Source of the DNA: Struthio camelus
Taxonomy: Eukaryota; Chordata; Aves; Struthioniformes; Struthionidae
Direction: 5' to 3'
Assembly: GCF_040807025.1 (NCBI RefSeq)
Contig: NC_090943.1
Span: 20,303,213 to 20,367,212, forward strand
Length of the DNA stretch: 64,000 nt
Made by a program: the position numbers and the translations under genes. The notes under the pieces were generated by a model that ran no database searches, was not told the origin of the DNA, and saw nothing but the letters and a program-made list of their open reading frames with translations. Position 1 is the stretch's first letter. Every line of letters starts with the position of its first letter. This document shows positions 11,521 through 24,420 of this stretch, one piece after another.

Positions 11521-14500
11521 GGAAGGTTAAGGCTGTCCATTTTCAGTAATCACCAGTACAACCTTTTTGGCATCCAGTAAGATATCAGAGAATCCAACAC
11601 ATTACTTTGATCACAGATAAAGCACAATGTTATGAGAGCTTACAAAGCAGATATTTAAATCTTCACTATGCTTCCAAACTCTGATAATTTTCAAAAATAT
11701 GTACTTCTAGATTTCTGAAACTAAGGAACAGAGTGAAAGAGATTACCTTAATAGGTTGTGGAAGCAAACCTCCATGTTGCATAATGATCCTTTGTATCCC
11801 TCCCATTTAAAAATCTCCAATTCCTTTTCCATAGGCAATCCCAGTCATTTAGCGAAGGCAAACAACTTTGCCGTACAATTATTTCAGAGCAACATTTCAT
11901 CAAAACCAAAAATGATAAATCATTCAGAAAAATAAAATCACTTGCATAAACAAACACAGCCTCTATGTGCAGTTACACTTGCTTGCTCTAGGCACAAGTT
12001 TGTTATATATGGCAAGTGAAAACACTTGTGGTTACAGTTCCCCATTCCACAGTTTCTCATTTCAAACTTCTTTGTAACCATGCTTATTAAGCAGTAGTTA
12101 CATAAGGCATGATTCCAAACATTTATAATCAACCTCTTAAAAAAAAACAATAAACTGCATCTAATTAGCTCTTAACGTGCTTTGAACTTGCATAGTAATC
12201 TGCAGATCTTCCTTGAAATATTAGTACTATTATTTATCAGGAGTCAGCACAGCCATTTTTTCTCATAGTGTTACATGCAAAGGTTTGGTTATATTAACTT
12301 AAAGTGGTTGCTGTATAGCTGACACATCCTCAGGCAAAAGGACAAATTCCGGGTCTTTTATTTCCCTCTTTTCCTGGAGTTGGACTATACATCCATGAGA
12401 CATCCAGGAAGCAACACCAACAATAGTCGACGGTTTCCACTGGTAGTGTGCATCACAGCCTACTCATCATGGCATTTCTGGCGACCCTGAACCAGCTTGA
12501 CTAACTTATTTCACTTATTTAGCTGTGTATATTTCTACTTACAAACCATCCTTCAGGCTAAGCCCTCTCCACATTGCAATCATCAGTCCTTGAGAACTGA
12601 GAAATAATGTTTCTTTCCTTAGTCTTTTTGATTTTCTTGTTTTTCAGCATCCTCTGTTGGGCAAGCTTCTTGCTCTTCTCAGTGGAAACGTAGACATTTA
12701 TCCCCATCTACTCACTTAGTGCTACGTCAGCTTACTAAAAAGAAAATTCAGTGTGTAACTTAACTTGAAAAGTAATGGCAGTATTACAGTATACAGTAGT
12801 ACAAATCAGTATTACAAATCATTTACTTTCTGATCAACTTTTTACTTTATTATGTTTTTTTTTTGCACTACTATTTACATGTACTTGAGAAAGTCATTTA
12901 CATTTTTTCCTTAAAATTTGCAGTGCGTGGGAGATTTTCAGGCCCTCAAATTCTACTGGTAGTCAATGCTAGACACTATTAATTCATAAGGTGTGCCTCT
13001 ACAGTCCTTGCAACAAAAACCTACCAAAACTCATTGATAATTCTGAAACTGTTCTTTTGACTGATAATTGTATTCAGTGTGCAAAAAAATCATATTATGT
13101 TTTGCACAGCCACCTCTGAAAGGCAACATAAGTCTAACAGCATGTTTGGAAAAAGACCATCTGGTTAATGTCGAAGTAGTACCTGCTCACTCAGCAAAGG
13201 CTGTCATTAGGTCAGCAACGGAGGCAGCCACTACTCCATCCACTCGGCAGTGTTAAATAATAGAAACCCAAATGAGAGGGCTGGAGCCTTGGCTGGTGGG
13301 CTGCATGTGGGACAGAAGGCTTAGCAGGAGATGTACACAAGCTTTACAAAAGTTATTCTAAAGCTGTGAAAGTTTCTCTACCACAAGTCTATCAAGAAAA
13401 AGAAATTCAGTCTAATATAACCCTTTCCATGGTATATAAGACTTGAAAAAAGTCCGTAACTAACACTGGATTCTGGTTTTAGCACATAAATTTAAGATAA
13501 TGTTTTTCTTCCAAACCAAAATGCAACTAAAAGGCTAGCTAAAATGGAACTGGAAATGTTTATTTAGCTCAGGTCTGATCTCACAGAGCTCTGAAGTCAG
13601 CCAAAAAAAAAAAAAAAAAAGCATTTTAAGCAAGGTAAGATCAGGGCCTTAACCATGCAAAAAAAAAGTACAATATATATACACCTCCATGTTTTGTAAA
13701 ATCTAGTGAACGCAGTTGTGCACTTATACTGGTTTAGTAGGTTGTGCTATGTTCCCTTTATGCTTGCTCTTAAGGAAAAAGGATAACAGAGTAATTGATT
13801 TTAGCATGCAAAGACTACAAGAAAACTGAAAAGATATAAAGTCTGCAAAGAAGGAAGAGCAGCCTGTGGACTCTTTTATCAACCTAAATGACAAGCATTT
13901 GAAAATATATTGCTTGGTAATTTTAACACTAAGCTATGAAAAATCCTCCCTCTGTACTGCAAGAAATATTATTTATACTGTTTTTTTCCTGTGAGTATTG
14001 TTATCAGCACTTCCTTATCCCAAAAGTCACCACAAGCCCCAAATGCTGCATCACATTCAAAACCTAAAACATATAGGTTTTGGCATTGTGTGTACTCTTG
14101 ATTTCAATATTAAGGAACTGTGATTTAATCGTTTATTTTAGATTCCTATATTACAGCAAAATTGATTCAAAAATTACAGTTGACAGGTCTCTAGCAGTAT
14201 ACAATGCTGTTAATTAGTGTGGTGTTTCTTTGACCTGGAACAATCACACATTTCTGTGTACTCCATAAATTAGTGAATATTGACGTATTAATCATTAAGG
14301 TTAAAAAATTTTAGTCAAATTTCTGTTCATTACATTTTCTAAAAATGAAAATATAAAAAGCCCATATAACATTACAAAAGTTTATGAGAGCCTTTCATTT
14401 AGAGCCCTTCAAAAACGGCAGAAAATGATGTCTAGCAAAATTCTGTTAGCAATGCCATCTTGTGGTTATAAGCTGTATATAACAAGAACTCTTAAGTAAT

Positions 14501-15869
14501 TTAAATTCACTTTTTACCAGTAAAATACCATGTATGCAGAAATAAGCTATTTATATATGGCCTTTCAGAATTGTACATTATTCTTTTATTAACCACTCTG
14601 GATGAAAATGTCTGTGAACACAGCTCTCCCGTCCTCATCTATATATAATTCTAATTAATTACGCACGGAGCGTTAGTTTCATTAGGAAGTGAGATGCATT
14701 TATTAGCATTTTAAACAGAATCAGATTGACACATGCAGTATAACTCAGTAAAGGAGCCCATTAAGTGTCTACTTTATTTAGATATAATTTAATAAACTAG
14801 TCTAAAGTGCAAGAAAATATACTCATTTTTCTCAAAATGTGTTTGTGGAACAGAACCCTTTGAACACACTTTTATGTCTTCCAAGCTTTCCAGAGCATCT
14901 TCGTAGATAAAAGGACAAGTTTAATTACGAAGATGGAATATTAGACTTTTCAATTTGTATTATTTAGATCTTACTGTGAGTTGAAAATGAATTGAAAATG
15001 GCTGTTGAATCACAAATTGCTCACGAAAGCACAGTGAAATGCCAGGTAAACAAGAATGGAAAGAAGGGGCTCAAAAGCATCTAATAAGCTTTAAAAGATT
15101 TCTAACTTTTAAAAGCCTAGAAAAAATTGATAGCTACATTCAATACAGCTGACATTTTCATAGGCATTTCCCTACTATATACGTTCTACTAATTTTCATA
15201 ACGAAAGTATATATTGCACAAACTATCACAATACATATTGCATAATGAAATTTAAAACTAATGAGCCACACCCTAATAGCCATGCATCAAGTCAGAGTGT
15301 GCATTAATAGTCCATTTGCAATTCTCTAGTGACAGAAAAAACAAGGCTAAACATATCCAGTAGCCTATTCAAAGTAACTTGTTCTGTATACAAATAACAC
15401 TATAGCAGAACTGAAATGAGTTCACCACTTCTAATGCCTGGGCAAGCCTCTTCAAATATTGTTCTTATTTTTGTTGGCATTTAAGTTATAATTTCACCTA
15501 ACTCCCGGGGCAGCCAAAAAAGACTGCTGTCATTGTTTGCTTTAACCTCTTTCATAACATGAACCAAAAGGCTTCCCTGAATTAGTTCTCTTCCTATGAA
15601 ATTTTATCTTTTTAGAAAATCATGTTAATCTAATATTGCCAGAATAGAGAAACTCTTACAATTCTGTTAGGTGCCTTCATCTCTACTTGCAATGTGTCTA
15701 ACTTCTACTTACAATCCTGGATCACTCTTCCGCTCCTAGACTGAAGATACCTCTATTACCAAATTTTTACTCCAGAGATGGTGCTTCCAGGCTAACCTTC
15801 CTTTCACTAAATTAAGCAAATTCTGTTTTTTGAGGCTTGCATGCCACTGCTTCTTATTAATCTTTTCCT
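11521..15869. other. Intergenic DNA, no gene recognised
   Basis: AT-rich sequence between the satellite flank and a CR1 relic. Open frames are short (under 75 codons) and show no recognisable family or convincing splice structure. An A18 run lies at 13603-13620. No RNA gene was recognised. Confidence 0.6.
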
Positions 15870-16290
15870 TGGTCTGATGACTCTCCTCTGAGCCCTCTCC
15901 TGTTTCCCCAGGATTACTGGAAATTGTGGATCTTGGGGTTGGGCACAACATTCCTTGTGAAAGGTTATATCAAAGTCAAATACAGACAGTAACATTACTT
16001 TCCTAACAGCACTCTCAATTCTATACATGATGATCTCACTGCTCCTTTTGGCCACATGGCATGCTGGAAATTAATGTTCAAATACTTTTCCAAGTCCCTA
16101 CTTCCCACAGCAAAGTACTCTATTCAGTATGTCCTGAAACCTCTGCTCCTAAAGACTCACTTCTTTAAGCTGCAAATGCAGTTTGCTTACTGCTCCCTGC
16201 CAAATAATTCCCTGCCAACTCTTACTCTGTGTAAGTGACCCGTCCCTGACACTATTTGTGTCATCTGTAAACATGATCAGTCTTTTTTTT
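15870..16290 (-). mobile_element. Decayed CR1-type LINE fragment
   Basis: The plus strand reads like the antisense of the CR1 ORF2 3' half found in sauropsids. CTCCTCTGAGCCCTCTCC (about 15884), CCTTTTGGCCACATGGCATGCTGG (about 16044), a TTTCCAAGTCCCTACTTCCCA stretch (about 16087) and GTGTCATCTGTAAACATGATCAGT (about 16258) come in the order expected of that family. The element is therefore on the minus strand. It is interrupted by indels and stops and cannot be active. The match is to a remembered consensus, so the edges are approximate. Confidence 0.6.
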
Positions 16291-19200
16291 TTTTCTTCAT
16301 ATTTCCTTAGCGAACTCATGGTTAAGAAGCAAATCAGGTGCTTTATAAAATTTTGCTGGACAAGAGTCCTATTTATCCATCTACTAATAGCCTATGCTCT
16401 ACTCTGAACCTTGCACCTGTTTCATGACACTGCAGTCAAGAAAGCGGCTAGAGACCATCTTATACAGTCACCTGGCAATAAAACCTTCTTGAACAAAAGG
16501 CACAAATAACATAGAACCACCACGAGGCCGGGAGATCCTCAGCAGTTAAACCTGAGAGACCAGGATCCAGATTGGTCTGCCTTTCAGATTGCTGTATTCT
16601 CAAAATTTGAAATTGAAGCAACAACTTCCCACTTTTGATAAATGTGCTGAGCACATTTTATGACTAGGATGAAAAAAACTAGTATTTAAATGTTTAAGCT
16701 GCTCGAATGTGTTTAGAATTAACTACTTGGTAATGTTAATTCACTGAAATTAACAACTCATTTCACACTTCTATTTCAGCCATTTGCAAGTCATTTTTCC
16801 GCCAGTGATCCTGAAAACATATAACGTTAAGTGAACCAAATCATGGCTGTCCAAGCCAACTGTTGACAGACAACTAGTTCAGCCCTCCACTGAACTAAGC
16901 GTGAAGAAGGGAAATTTTTAACTGGCATAGGTTTCCTTGTCTTTTCCTTATAAAATCCTCAGAAGACAGATATTCCATGTAGTGCCATAAAGTTTGTGGT
17001 GCAATGTAAATAGAGAGCTTACATATTTGGGGTTGTGGGTTCTTTTATATGTTTTCTAGGATGATGTGAGCTATTTCACTAACATCTGTCAACCTCAGCA
17101 AAGTGAATTATTAGATCATTTACTATATACCCAACTTTAAATAAAATATAGGAAAGAACATGTCTTTCAAGACTTTTAAAAATAGCACATTCTGAAACCT
17201 CTTCTTTATTTTATTTACATCATATTGATGGGATTTAAGAATATATTTGCAAAGAAAATGCTAGACCCTTACTTAGTGGATCCCTTACTATTTATTTAGA
17301 AAAAAATATAGCAACTACAAAGGACTATGTACATGTTTTAGGCATGCAGAAAGTGTGATATACTTAACATATATTCTTTAAGTCCTTGAATAACAAAGTT
17401 CATCTCTTGAAAAACAAGAATTTTCCATGTAGAGTCCCCTCTGCTTAAATATCACATCACCTTAAAAATCTAAATAGCAATTCTTTTTGTATTGCAAGAT
17501 GTATTCTTATAATAAAAAGTATAATAAAAATACAGACATTACATAAACTAGTTCTTGTTACATTTGTCCTTAAAAGTTTTTTCAGGTAGTATCAGTGACC
17601 AGCAGATTCATCTATACAGAAGAGTTATAGTTTAACTAAAGCTATGCTACTACTCCAGGTCAACAGAGCTAGTGGAGACGTGTATATATGCATGTGCACA
17701 CACTCTATACACTGGGCTTATATTGATTTAGGTTGCAGTATCCTATCATTAGGTAAACAGGAGCAAACTGTGTATACACCAAGCCTAAATAGCTTTAAGA
17801 ATCCTCTGATTCATCACAACATACATGTGCTTTTCTGTATCATTAACACATCACTTTCCCCCAAAGGAGTTGATGCAAAAAGTTGCACGACCCACCATTC
17901 AGTGAGTCCAATCTCTACAAAAGACAGAAAAACTAGCTTTTAATGTCCACTCTTAATGGTTAATGCCCTTTATATCTTTCCTCATACTGGTGGTGAAAGG
18001 GAGTGCAGTAACACTATCACAATATTTGTTAACTGCAGCATTTTGCTGAATGACATTTAGAAAGGCAGGGGCGGGGGTGGAAATGGGGCAAGGACTGCTT
18101 CCCTCACTATCCCATCTCCCCGCAGGCAGTCTTAGCTGGTAGGATGCTGGAAATTTCTTTTCTTCTCCCATTCCTCTAGGCGCAGCAGCACTGAGCAAGC
18201 CAGGAGACTGTATGCTGCAGCTATGACAACGCAGCATCAGCTCATACTTACAATGTGGAAAGCCAAAATCCTAATGCTACTGCTATACCTTCATAGTGCC
18301 CATTTTTAGAGTCCACAAGCAGATGTGATGCACAAAACCACTTCATATTTAAATTGAAGGTACAAAAAAGTCCAAAATTTAATTAAATGCTTAAAAAACT
18401 ATGAGTAAATACTGCATTGTTAAAGCCTTTAGACATTCTGAGAAATGTACTCTCTAACATAGGCTCTTTAACCACTGTCTTTATGCACCTGTATGTAGGA
18501 CTGGGAGCTTATATCTGAGCTCCATTGATCACTTTTATACTTCTTCAGTTCATGTAACAGTATCAACTGTGACAGTGGTTAAAGTGACATGAAAACCTCA
18601 GTTAGGAATTTTACTTCTAATCAAGTTTAAGTTATTGCCATGAACTTTGAAATACCAATTGTTAGACAGAGTCACACCACTGTGACTCTGTTAGGCATGT
18701 GGTTCATCTCTTTCTATCTAATAAATTAACCAACTCGAGGCAGGTCACAGATTTCCAGCTTAATGTTGTTTAAAATTTGAGCTTTTCTCTTGTAGGTGCT
18801 GTTTAGGAAATCAAGCTCCTCATTTCAGCTGTTTCTAGAATGTATTATAACAGTGTGTGATACATCATCCTGTGATGACAAATGGCATTAAGCCCTGTGA
18901 AGCAAGGCAGAAATTCCACAGAAAAATTCCTTATGCTGAAACCAGCTCCTGCTCCAGTAGGAGGAATTCGGACGTAGAATTCTGGTTTTGTCCTGAGCAC
19001 ATACAGTAAGCACATTATATTTCTTTTCACTTGAGCCTAATGTGAGAAATAAGTAGAAATATCCAGATAGGAAATGTGGATGTGTACTAATACACCTAGA
19101 CCAGCAGTGTTTTCTTAGCAATACATTTACGCAACTTTTTCTTACAGTACACGGATGTTTATTACATATTGAACAGCCTTTCTCATGCTGCCTCTGAAGA

Positions 19201-20509
19201 ATAAAAATGCAAAGTGATTTTCCAAAATTATTGCAGAAATAGCAAGGTAGGACTGAGCAGAGAATAGAAAGGTCCTGAAAAGACATCCAAGAATGGCAGA
19301 GTTCGGAAAGTTTTGTGTCACACCTTTGTAACTGGCTACATTTAACGTTGTATAATATATTCACTGTGGCAAACATAACATCGTGCTCCAGTCTTTCAGC
19401 TTACGTTGGAACCCAATACATCACATCATGTAAACTGAATGACAATTTTTCAAAAGTAATTTGCTGGATTGTACAATTAGCAAAATCAGATTGATAACAT
19501 ACTCACAGTTTAGGTTACACAAGGAATACCTCTGAGGCTGTCTCACTTTCCAGACACTGAAGTCCATCTTTCACTTTCTTTGATGAGATGCTAAGAAGTT
19601 TGGGAAGTTTCTTTCTTACACTAATTCATGCAAAGCTAATAAAATGTCAAGGAAATAAAACTAAAAAGAAGTGACAACCTCAGCAATCAGAATATTCTCA
19701 GAAAACCATACAACCTCTAAGATAAAACTTATATCATAAAAATTTAAAATACAAAAAAAAGAACTAAAATTAAATATTTATTTACACTTATTTAAGGAGA
19801 TTGCTGCTATTACTAACAAATTATTTTACAGCATTAAAAAAAAAGATTCTAAAGTTCAAATAGGAAAGGCCTAGGAAAGACTACAGCACACTGAAGGAAG
19901 AATTGTATTTCAAAAATTACTAAAAAATATTGAACAAAGGGTTCTGTTTTACAGCAGAAAATATCTGTGGGGAAGCACCGTCTGAAAAAACAGCAAAAGA
20001 ACCAAACTTTTATATAAAAGTTGGCCTCACAGTACCTAAAAACAACATACAAGACGACAACACAGTATATTGAATAGTTCAAGGAATTAACAATACATTT
20101 ATACTTGAATGGCTCAACCCTCATTAGTAACATGCAAACATCACGACAATATCTGACAATGTTTCAATACCCTAAGTGAAGTGAGTTAAAGTTTAACTAG
20201 TCACCCACTGACTAAGTGATCGTATCATTCTCACAAAACTAGAGCTAGCAGTCTCAGAAAGGTCAGACCACATTACTCTCTCCTTCAGTGAAGGATGCTT
20301 CAGGCTCATGAAGGAAACGGCGTTGCCCAGGAAAGCCTGCACAGCTGCTGGCTGCGCTATACATGACCTACATATTCCAAGCGTTCAGTACTCTTAATTC
20401 AGAATCTTTCACAACTACTAGAATTCTTACATGCATTACTTTAAATATACTGCTGAAAATTTGGCAATTGAATATAAAATTGAGGAAGTTAGCTGTGAAC
20501 TGGATAGAG
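16291..20509. other. Intergenic DNA downstream of THNSL1
   Basis: AT-rich with only short open frames. The longest is about 160 codons on the minus strand at 18888-19376; it matches nothing I recognise and has no clear exon borders. One perfect hairpin sits at 18666-18691. No gene is supported here. Confidence 0.55.
18666..18691. repeat. Perfect 11-bp inverted repeat (hairpin)
   Basis: ACAGAGTCACA (18666-18676) and TGTGACTCTGT (18681-18691) are exact reverse complements with a CCAC loop. No flanking transposon ends or transcript context could be identified. Confidence 0.7.
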
Positions 20510-20515
20510 TTTATT
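20510..20515 (-). terminator. Candidate THNSL1 poly(A) signal
   Basis: AATAAA on the minus strand (TTTATT on the plus strand), about 60 nt past the THNSL1 stop codon. Another lies near 19777 and could end a longer 3' UTR. Confidence 0.4.
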
Positions 20516-20573
20516 AAACATGCATTTTGTCAGCAAAGTATTGCAACTGACACAATAGATGTCTGATAGTTAC

Positions 20574-22796
20574 TCAGAAAACTTTCATAAAATGATTTTG
20601 AATTAAGGCTTCTATGCGAGACATCAGCATACTCGTATCAGCAGCACAGATCTGATGATCCTCATTCTCATTCTTTTTCAGTGTCTCTAATAGGCCCCAG
20701 TGGACTGGAGGCAGAGGGCTGTAAGAATTCAGCAAGTGAAGCTGACTTAACGGACTCTGTTTTATTTCTGCAATCCTCAAAGCCTTCAAGATAGCAGGTG
20801 CAAACTTAGAATAATGAGCTGTAGATGAAATAATAATTGGGCAAGTTCTGTCTTGTAATCGATCTGCAACCACTTTAGCAACAGCTGTGTGTGTATCCAA
20901 AATATACCCTGTAGTACTGTATACAGAGTGGATGGCAGCTAGACAGTCCTCCTCAGAGCACCACCCAGCCACCAAGTCCTGTTGCAGCTTTTCAAGTAGA
21001 TCTTTCTGTAGCTGGAAGTGGCCCTGATTTTCCAGTTGATTATATAATTGTGTCACCAGTTGTCCATCGCCATTAGCAATCAGGTGCAAATATCGCTCAA
21101 GATTGGAGGACTTCAAAATATCTACTGCTGGTGATAAAGTGGGAATTAATCTTCTTCCCCTCAAATCATAAATACCTGTTCTTATGAAGTCAGTCAAAAC
21201 ATTGTTTTCATTGGAAGCACAAATACATTTTCTAATAGGAATTCCCATCATTTTAGCATACAATGCAGCTAATATGTTGCCAAAGTTTCCTGTAGGAATG
21301 CAGACATCTACAGGGCTTCCAAAAGCAATAATATCTTGATGAACAAGATCAAGGTATGCAGAGGCATGATAAACTACCTGAGGAATCAGTCGTGCCCAGT
21401 TTATTGAGTTTGCTGCAGCTAAAGCTGTTCCATATTCTACAGTAAGAAAGCCAGTATAATCAGAATTAGTAAAGATTTGTTTTATTGCTGTCTGGCAAAA
21501 GTCAAAATCAGATTTGACACCTACTGACCAGGCATTTTCTTTCTGATAGCCAATCATCTGTGATTTTTGAATTTGGCTTACTCCATCCTCAGGAAAAAAA
21601 CTCATCACAGCAATTCTCTGTTTGTCAGTGTCATGAAGACGACTGAAGCCATCTAAGACAGCACTCCCTGTGTCACCAGAAGTAGCTACCAGAACCAAAT
21701 AATTGCAGCTTCTGGGAACACAGTATGCAAATATATGTGGCATCATCTGTAAAGCAAAATCCTTAAATGAAGCTGTAGGTCCATGAAATAACTCCAGGAG
21801 AAACTGATTGCCTGTCAGATGTCTAACTGGGGCAATTTTAGAACAGGTAAAGTTTTCTCCATAAGCAGTGCCAATAATTTCTCCCAGAGTAGAAGCAGGT
21901 ATATCAGCAGGATGTATGCACCTTTCCAGTATTACCTGGGCTCTTTCAGCATAGGTTGCTTCTATCAGGCTTTGCCATTCTCCAGCAGTGAATTTTGGAA
22001 GTCCGCTCCCAGGAACAAAAAGTCCTCCGTCAGGGGCTAAGCCTTCAGTGACAACATCACTGAAATATTTAGCAGAGTCTTTTTGCTTACAATTTCCAGA
22101 ACCACTAGACCTAGTTGAAATAAAAGTTTCCAATTCTGAGTTTTGATATCTCTTCACTGCATCAAGTACCTTTTCTGCTATAGCCTCTGCTGTAATCTCT
22201 CCTCCATAAAGAACACGGATATCATGCCACCTTTGGTAAAATTGCTTCCTAAACTGAAGTATGTCCTTAAGAGACATACCAGAACCGTGGCCCACAATGC
22301 GATCTACTTTCATTAATTTCAGCCTGCGCATAATGACTGCTGTGGGTACATCCAGATACACAACTATTCCATTTTTCTTCACATGCTGCATGCCAGCAGC
22401 ATGCATTGGATTGGACCCAGTAAGGGAAATTACACTTCCAGATGCTGAAATCTTCAACAGCGCTTTTCCTTCCTCCTCTAAAAATTGCTCATTACCAACA
22501 TCCTGCAGCTTTTCTGACACACTCATATTCCAGGTTGTTTCAAGGACATCATCATCTACATCTATGACAGGGCAATCTAGTTTCTGACCTACTATTCTCC
22601 CTACTGTTGTTTTCCCAGCACCTGGAGGTCCCATTAGAATAATATTCTTGTTTCCAATGAGAGAATGGCTTGAGAACCATGACTTCCCTATCTGTGCAAA
22701 AGCTACAGGTCTTGAAAACATTAGTTTTAAATACATGCTAGAAAGAGTGTTTTGGGTTATTAGTCCTAAAGGCCGATACTGAACAACGTGAAACAT
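20574..22796 (-). CDS. THNSL1: Threonine synthase-like 1
   Basis: A 740-residue single-exon coding region, close to the human protein (743 residues), which also has one coding exon. Residues ~48-220 form a shikimate-kinase-like domain with the Walker A loop GPPGAGKTT (56-64). Residues ~225-740 are a PLP fold-type II threonine-synthase-like domain. It has SFKD with the expected PLP lysine (K345), ATSGDTGSAV (371-380) and PTGNFGN (501-507). Vertebrates lack the threonine pathway, so neither plant- nor bacterial-type activity should be assumed; the cellular role is unsettled. The start is the first ATG, at 22796. An in-frame GTG at 22835 opens the frame further but is not a plausible vertebrate start. 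The basic N-terminus, with few acidic residues, could be a mitochondrial leader (inference). It is divergent with ENKUR, which shares its promoter island. Confidence 0.96.
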   Translation of the reverse strand: MFHVVQYRPLGLITQNTLSSMYLKLMFSRPVAFAQIGKSWFSSHSLIGNKNIILMGPPGAGKTTVGRIVGQKLDCPVIDVDDDVLETTWNMSVSEKLQDVGNEQFLEEEGKALLKISASGSVISLTGSNPMHAAGMQHVKKNGIVVYLDVPTAVIMRRLKLMKVDRIVGHGSGMSLKDILQFRKQFYQRWHDIRVLYGGEITAEAIAEKVLDAVKRYQNSELETFISTRSSGSGNCKQKDSAKYFSDVVTEGLAPDGGLFVPGSGLPKFTAGEWQSLIEATYAERAQVILERCIHPADIPASTLGEIIGTAYGENFTCSKIAPVRHLTGNQFLLELFHGPTASFKDFALQMMPHIFAYCVPRSCNYLVLVATSGDTGSAVLDGFSRLHDTDKQRIAVMSFFPEDGVSQIQKSQMIGYQKENAWSVGVKSDFDFCQTAIKQIFTNSDYTGFLTVEYGTALAAANSINWARLIPQVVYHASAYLDLVHQDIIAFGSPVDVCIPTGNFGNILAALYAKMMGIPIRKCICASNENNVLTDFIRTGIYDLRGRRLIPTLSPAVDILKSSNLERYLHLIANGDGQLVTQLYNQLENQGHFQLQKDLLEKLQQDLVAGWCSEEDCLAAIHSVYSTTGYILDTHTAVAKVVADRLQDRTCPIIISSTAHYSKFAPAILKALRIAEIKQSPLSQLHLLNSYSPLPPVHWGLLETLKKNENEDHQICAADTSMLMSRIEALIQNHFMKVF

Positions 22797-22839
22797 CTTC
22801 CTCTGCTGTTTTTTCAAGTCAACTTGACAATCCACTCAA
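22797..22839 (-). other. THNSL1: THNSL1 5' UTR part of the coding exon, with 3' splice site
   Basis: On the minus strand a T-rich tract and GAAACAG precede TTGAGTGG, 43 nt before the ATG at 22796. This is a good acceptor (AG at 22841-22840). It implies at least one upstream non-coding exon, as in mammals. Confidence 0.6.
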
Positions 22840-23466
22840 CTGTTTCAAAAAAATAATAATAATTAGTCCTTCAGCAAACAGCTAGAAGAAAACTAAAGAA
22901 TATGAAATTCAGAAGAGCAAGAATTAGAACATAAATCCAATTATAACTTTCTCAGTGCTAAAGAGGTAAATATTTTTTCCAAAGGTTATTTATTCCACTC
23001 CCCTCCATAATTCCAGCTAAGTTCCCATGGACAAATCTGACTTCTTACAGTCCATCTCCTGAGGGTAAACAAGGACCCATCAAACCTAACGTTACAATAC
23101 TATTTGCAAATAATATAGTACATAAGCATTCAGAACCAGTTGGTTTTGCCTATAAAATGCCAACTTTTATGTACACATTTACAAATAAAGAAGCTTGATC
23201 AAATTATTTTCTGGTAATCACCATGTTAACAAAATCTGTATTCATCCACTCCCTTAAGATATCTTTAACTTGGATTTCTTATATTTTCTTTCTAGAAATC
23301 AAATACAAGAACCATTTAAATACACAGAAAACTCACAGACTGTTGCGCAACAGCAAGGCTGGCAAAGTTGCATCCAGTTCTCTTCTAAAAAGATGGGAGA
23401 CCAAGCAAATGATACTTGAAGTACTCCTATAATGGAATTCTACTTGATGCAGTTTGTGTAAAATAA

Positions 23467-23498
23467 GGGAGAGAGAGAGAGAAAGAGAGAGACAGAGA
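23467..23498. repeat. Interrupted (GA)n microsatellite
   Basis: A run of GA dinucleotides with GAAAGA and GACAGA interruptions. Confidence 0.9.
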
Positions 23499-24284
23499 AA
23501 AAGAACATCACGAAGACATTCTATGCTCAAAATAAATCACTAGGAAAGCAGAATCTCCAAAATAGACGAAGAAAGAAGTTCTCAACAACATGTTATTTTC
23601 TTTGCTTAGGGAAATTGATACCAGTAAGTATCAACAGGAACCGCAGAATAAGAACCACGTGTGGTGTTTAGGAGTGAGGAGGAAGACCCTCAAAAAACCT
23701 GCACAGAAGAAAAACAGCACAAACTTGCATAAAAAGCTCTACAGAGTTATTTTTTCATTTTAGGAAGGCAAACAAGTGTCATGCTGTTATTTCTCCATTG
23801 ATCATGTCTAAAAATGCTTAGAGAAAACCAATACGGAACTTTCTTTTAGGAAACTAATGAAATTTTGGACATACAAATCCAGGAGTGCAATTACTTAGTG
23901 ATTACTTACCAATCCTTAAAAAGAGAGGGGAGGGGAAGCTAAGCGCGTGTACAAAATACATAAAAATCACTGTGTATTTTTTGAAGGTTACTTTTAGTTG
24001 CTATACTATGCAGGATTGAAAGAGATGGGTGACTGAGCTGCAAATTGTACAATTTTTTTTCTAGCACCATAACACACAACTAGAATTGCAATCAGCAATT
24101 TCTAATAACTAGATTTTAAAAATTCAGTCTAGCTCTTGATAATCCGGGTATTTGCTTAGCACTACTTATTAAAATACTTTCTTTAGTTTACATACAGGTT
24201 ACTTTCACCAGTGAAACGATTTTTAATGAGATGTTTCACCACGTTAATCTCGACAGACCACACAGAACGATTCAAGAAATTTAC

Positions 24285-24420
24285 TATAGAGTGAGATTCC
24301 AAATCCTTCAACCATTCCAATAGCTTTTCTCTAGACCCTCTCCAGTTTCAACAGCTTTTTAGAACTATGTAGAGCAAAAGCAGTCTAGCATTTCAGTAGA
24401 AGAAAGGTGAGCACCAAACA
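24285..24420 (-). mobile_element. Short CR1-like relic
   Basis: CATTCCAATAGCTTTTCTCTAGACCCTCTCCAGTTTCAAC, followed about 60 bp later by CATTTCAGTAGAAGAAAGGTGAGCACC, follows the antisense CR1 ORF2 pattern also seen at 15870-16290. It is highly decayed, and edges and family are uncertain. Confidence 0.45.

Noticed and set aside
18888-19376. 162-codon minus-strand frame
   Set aside because: Cysteine-rich but with no family pattern, and AT-rich intergenic context. Not enough to call a gene.
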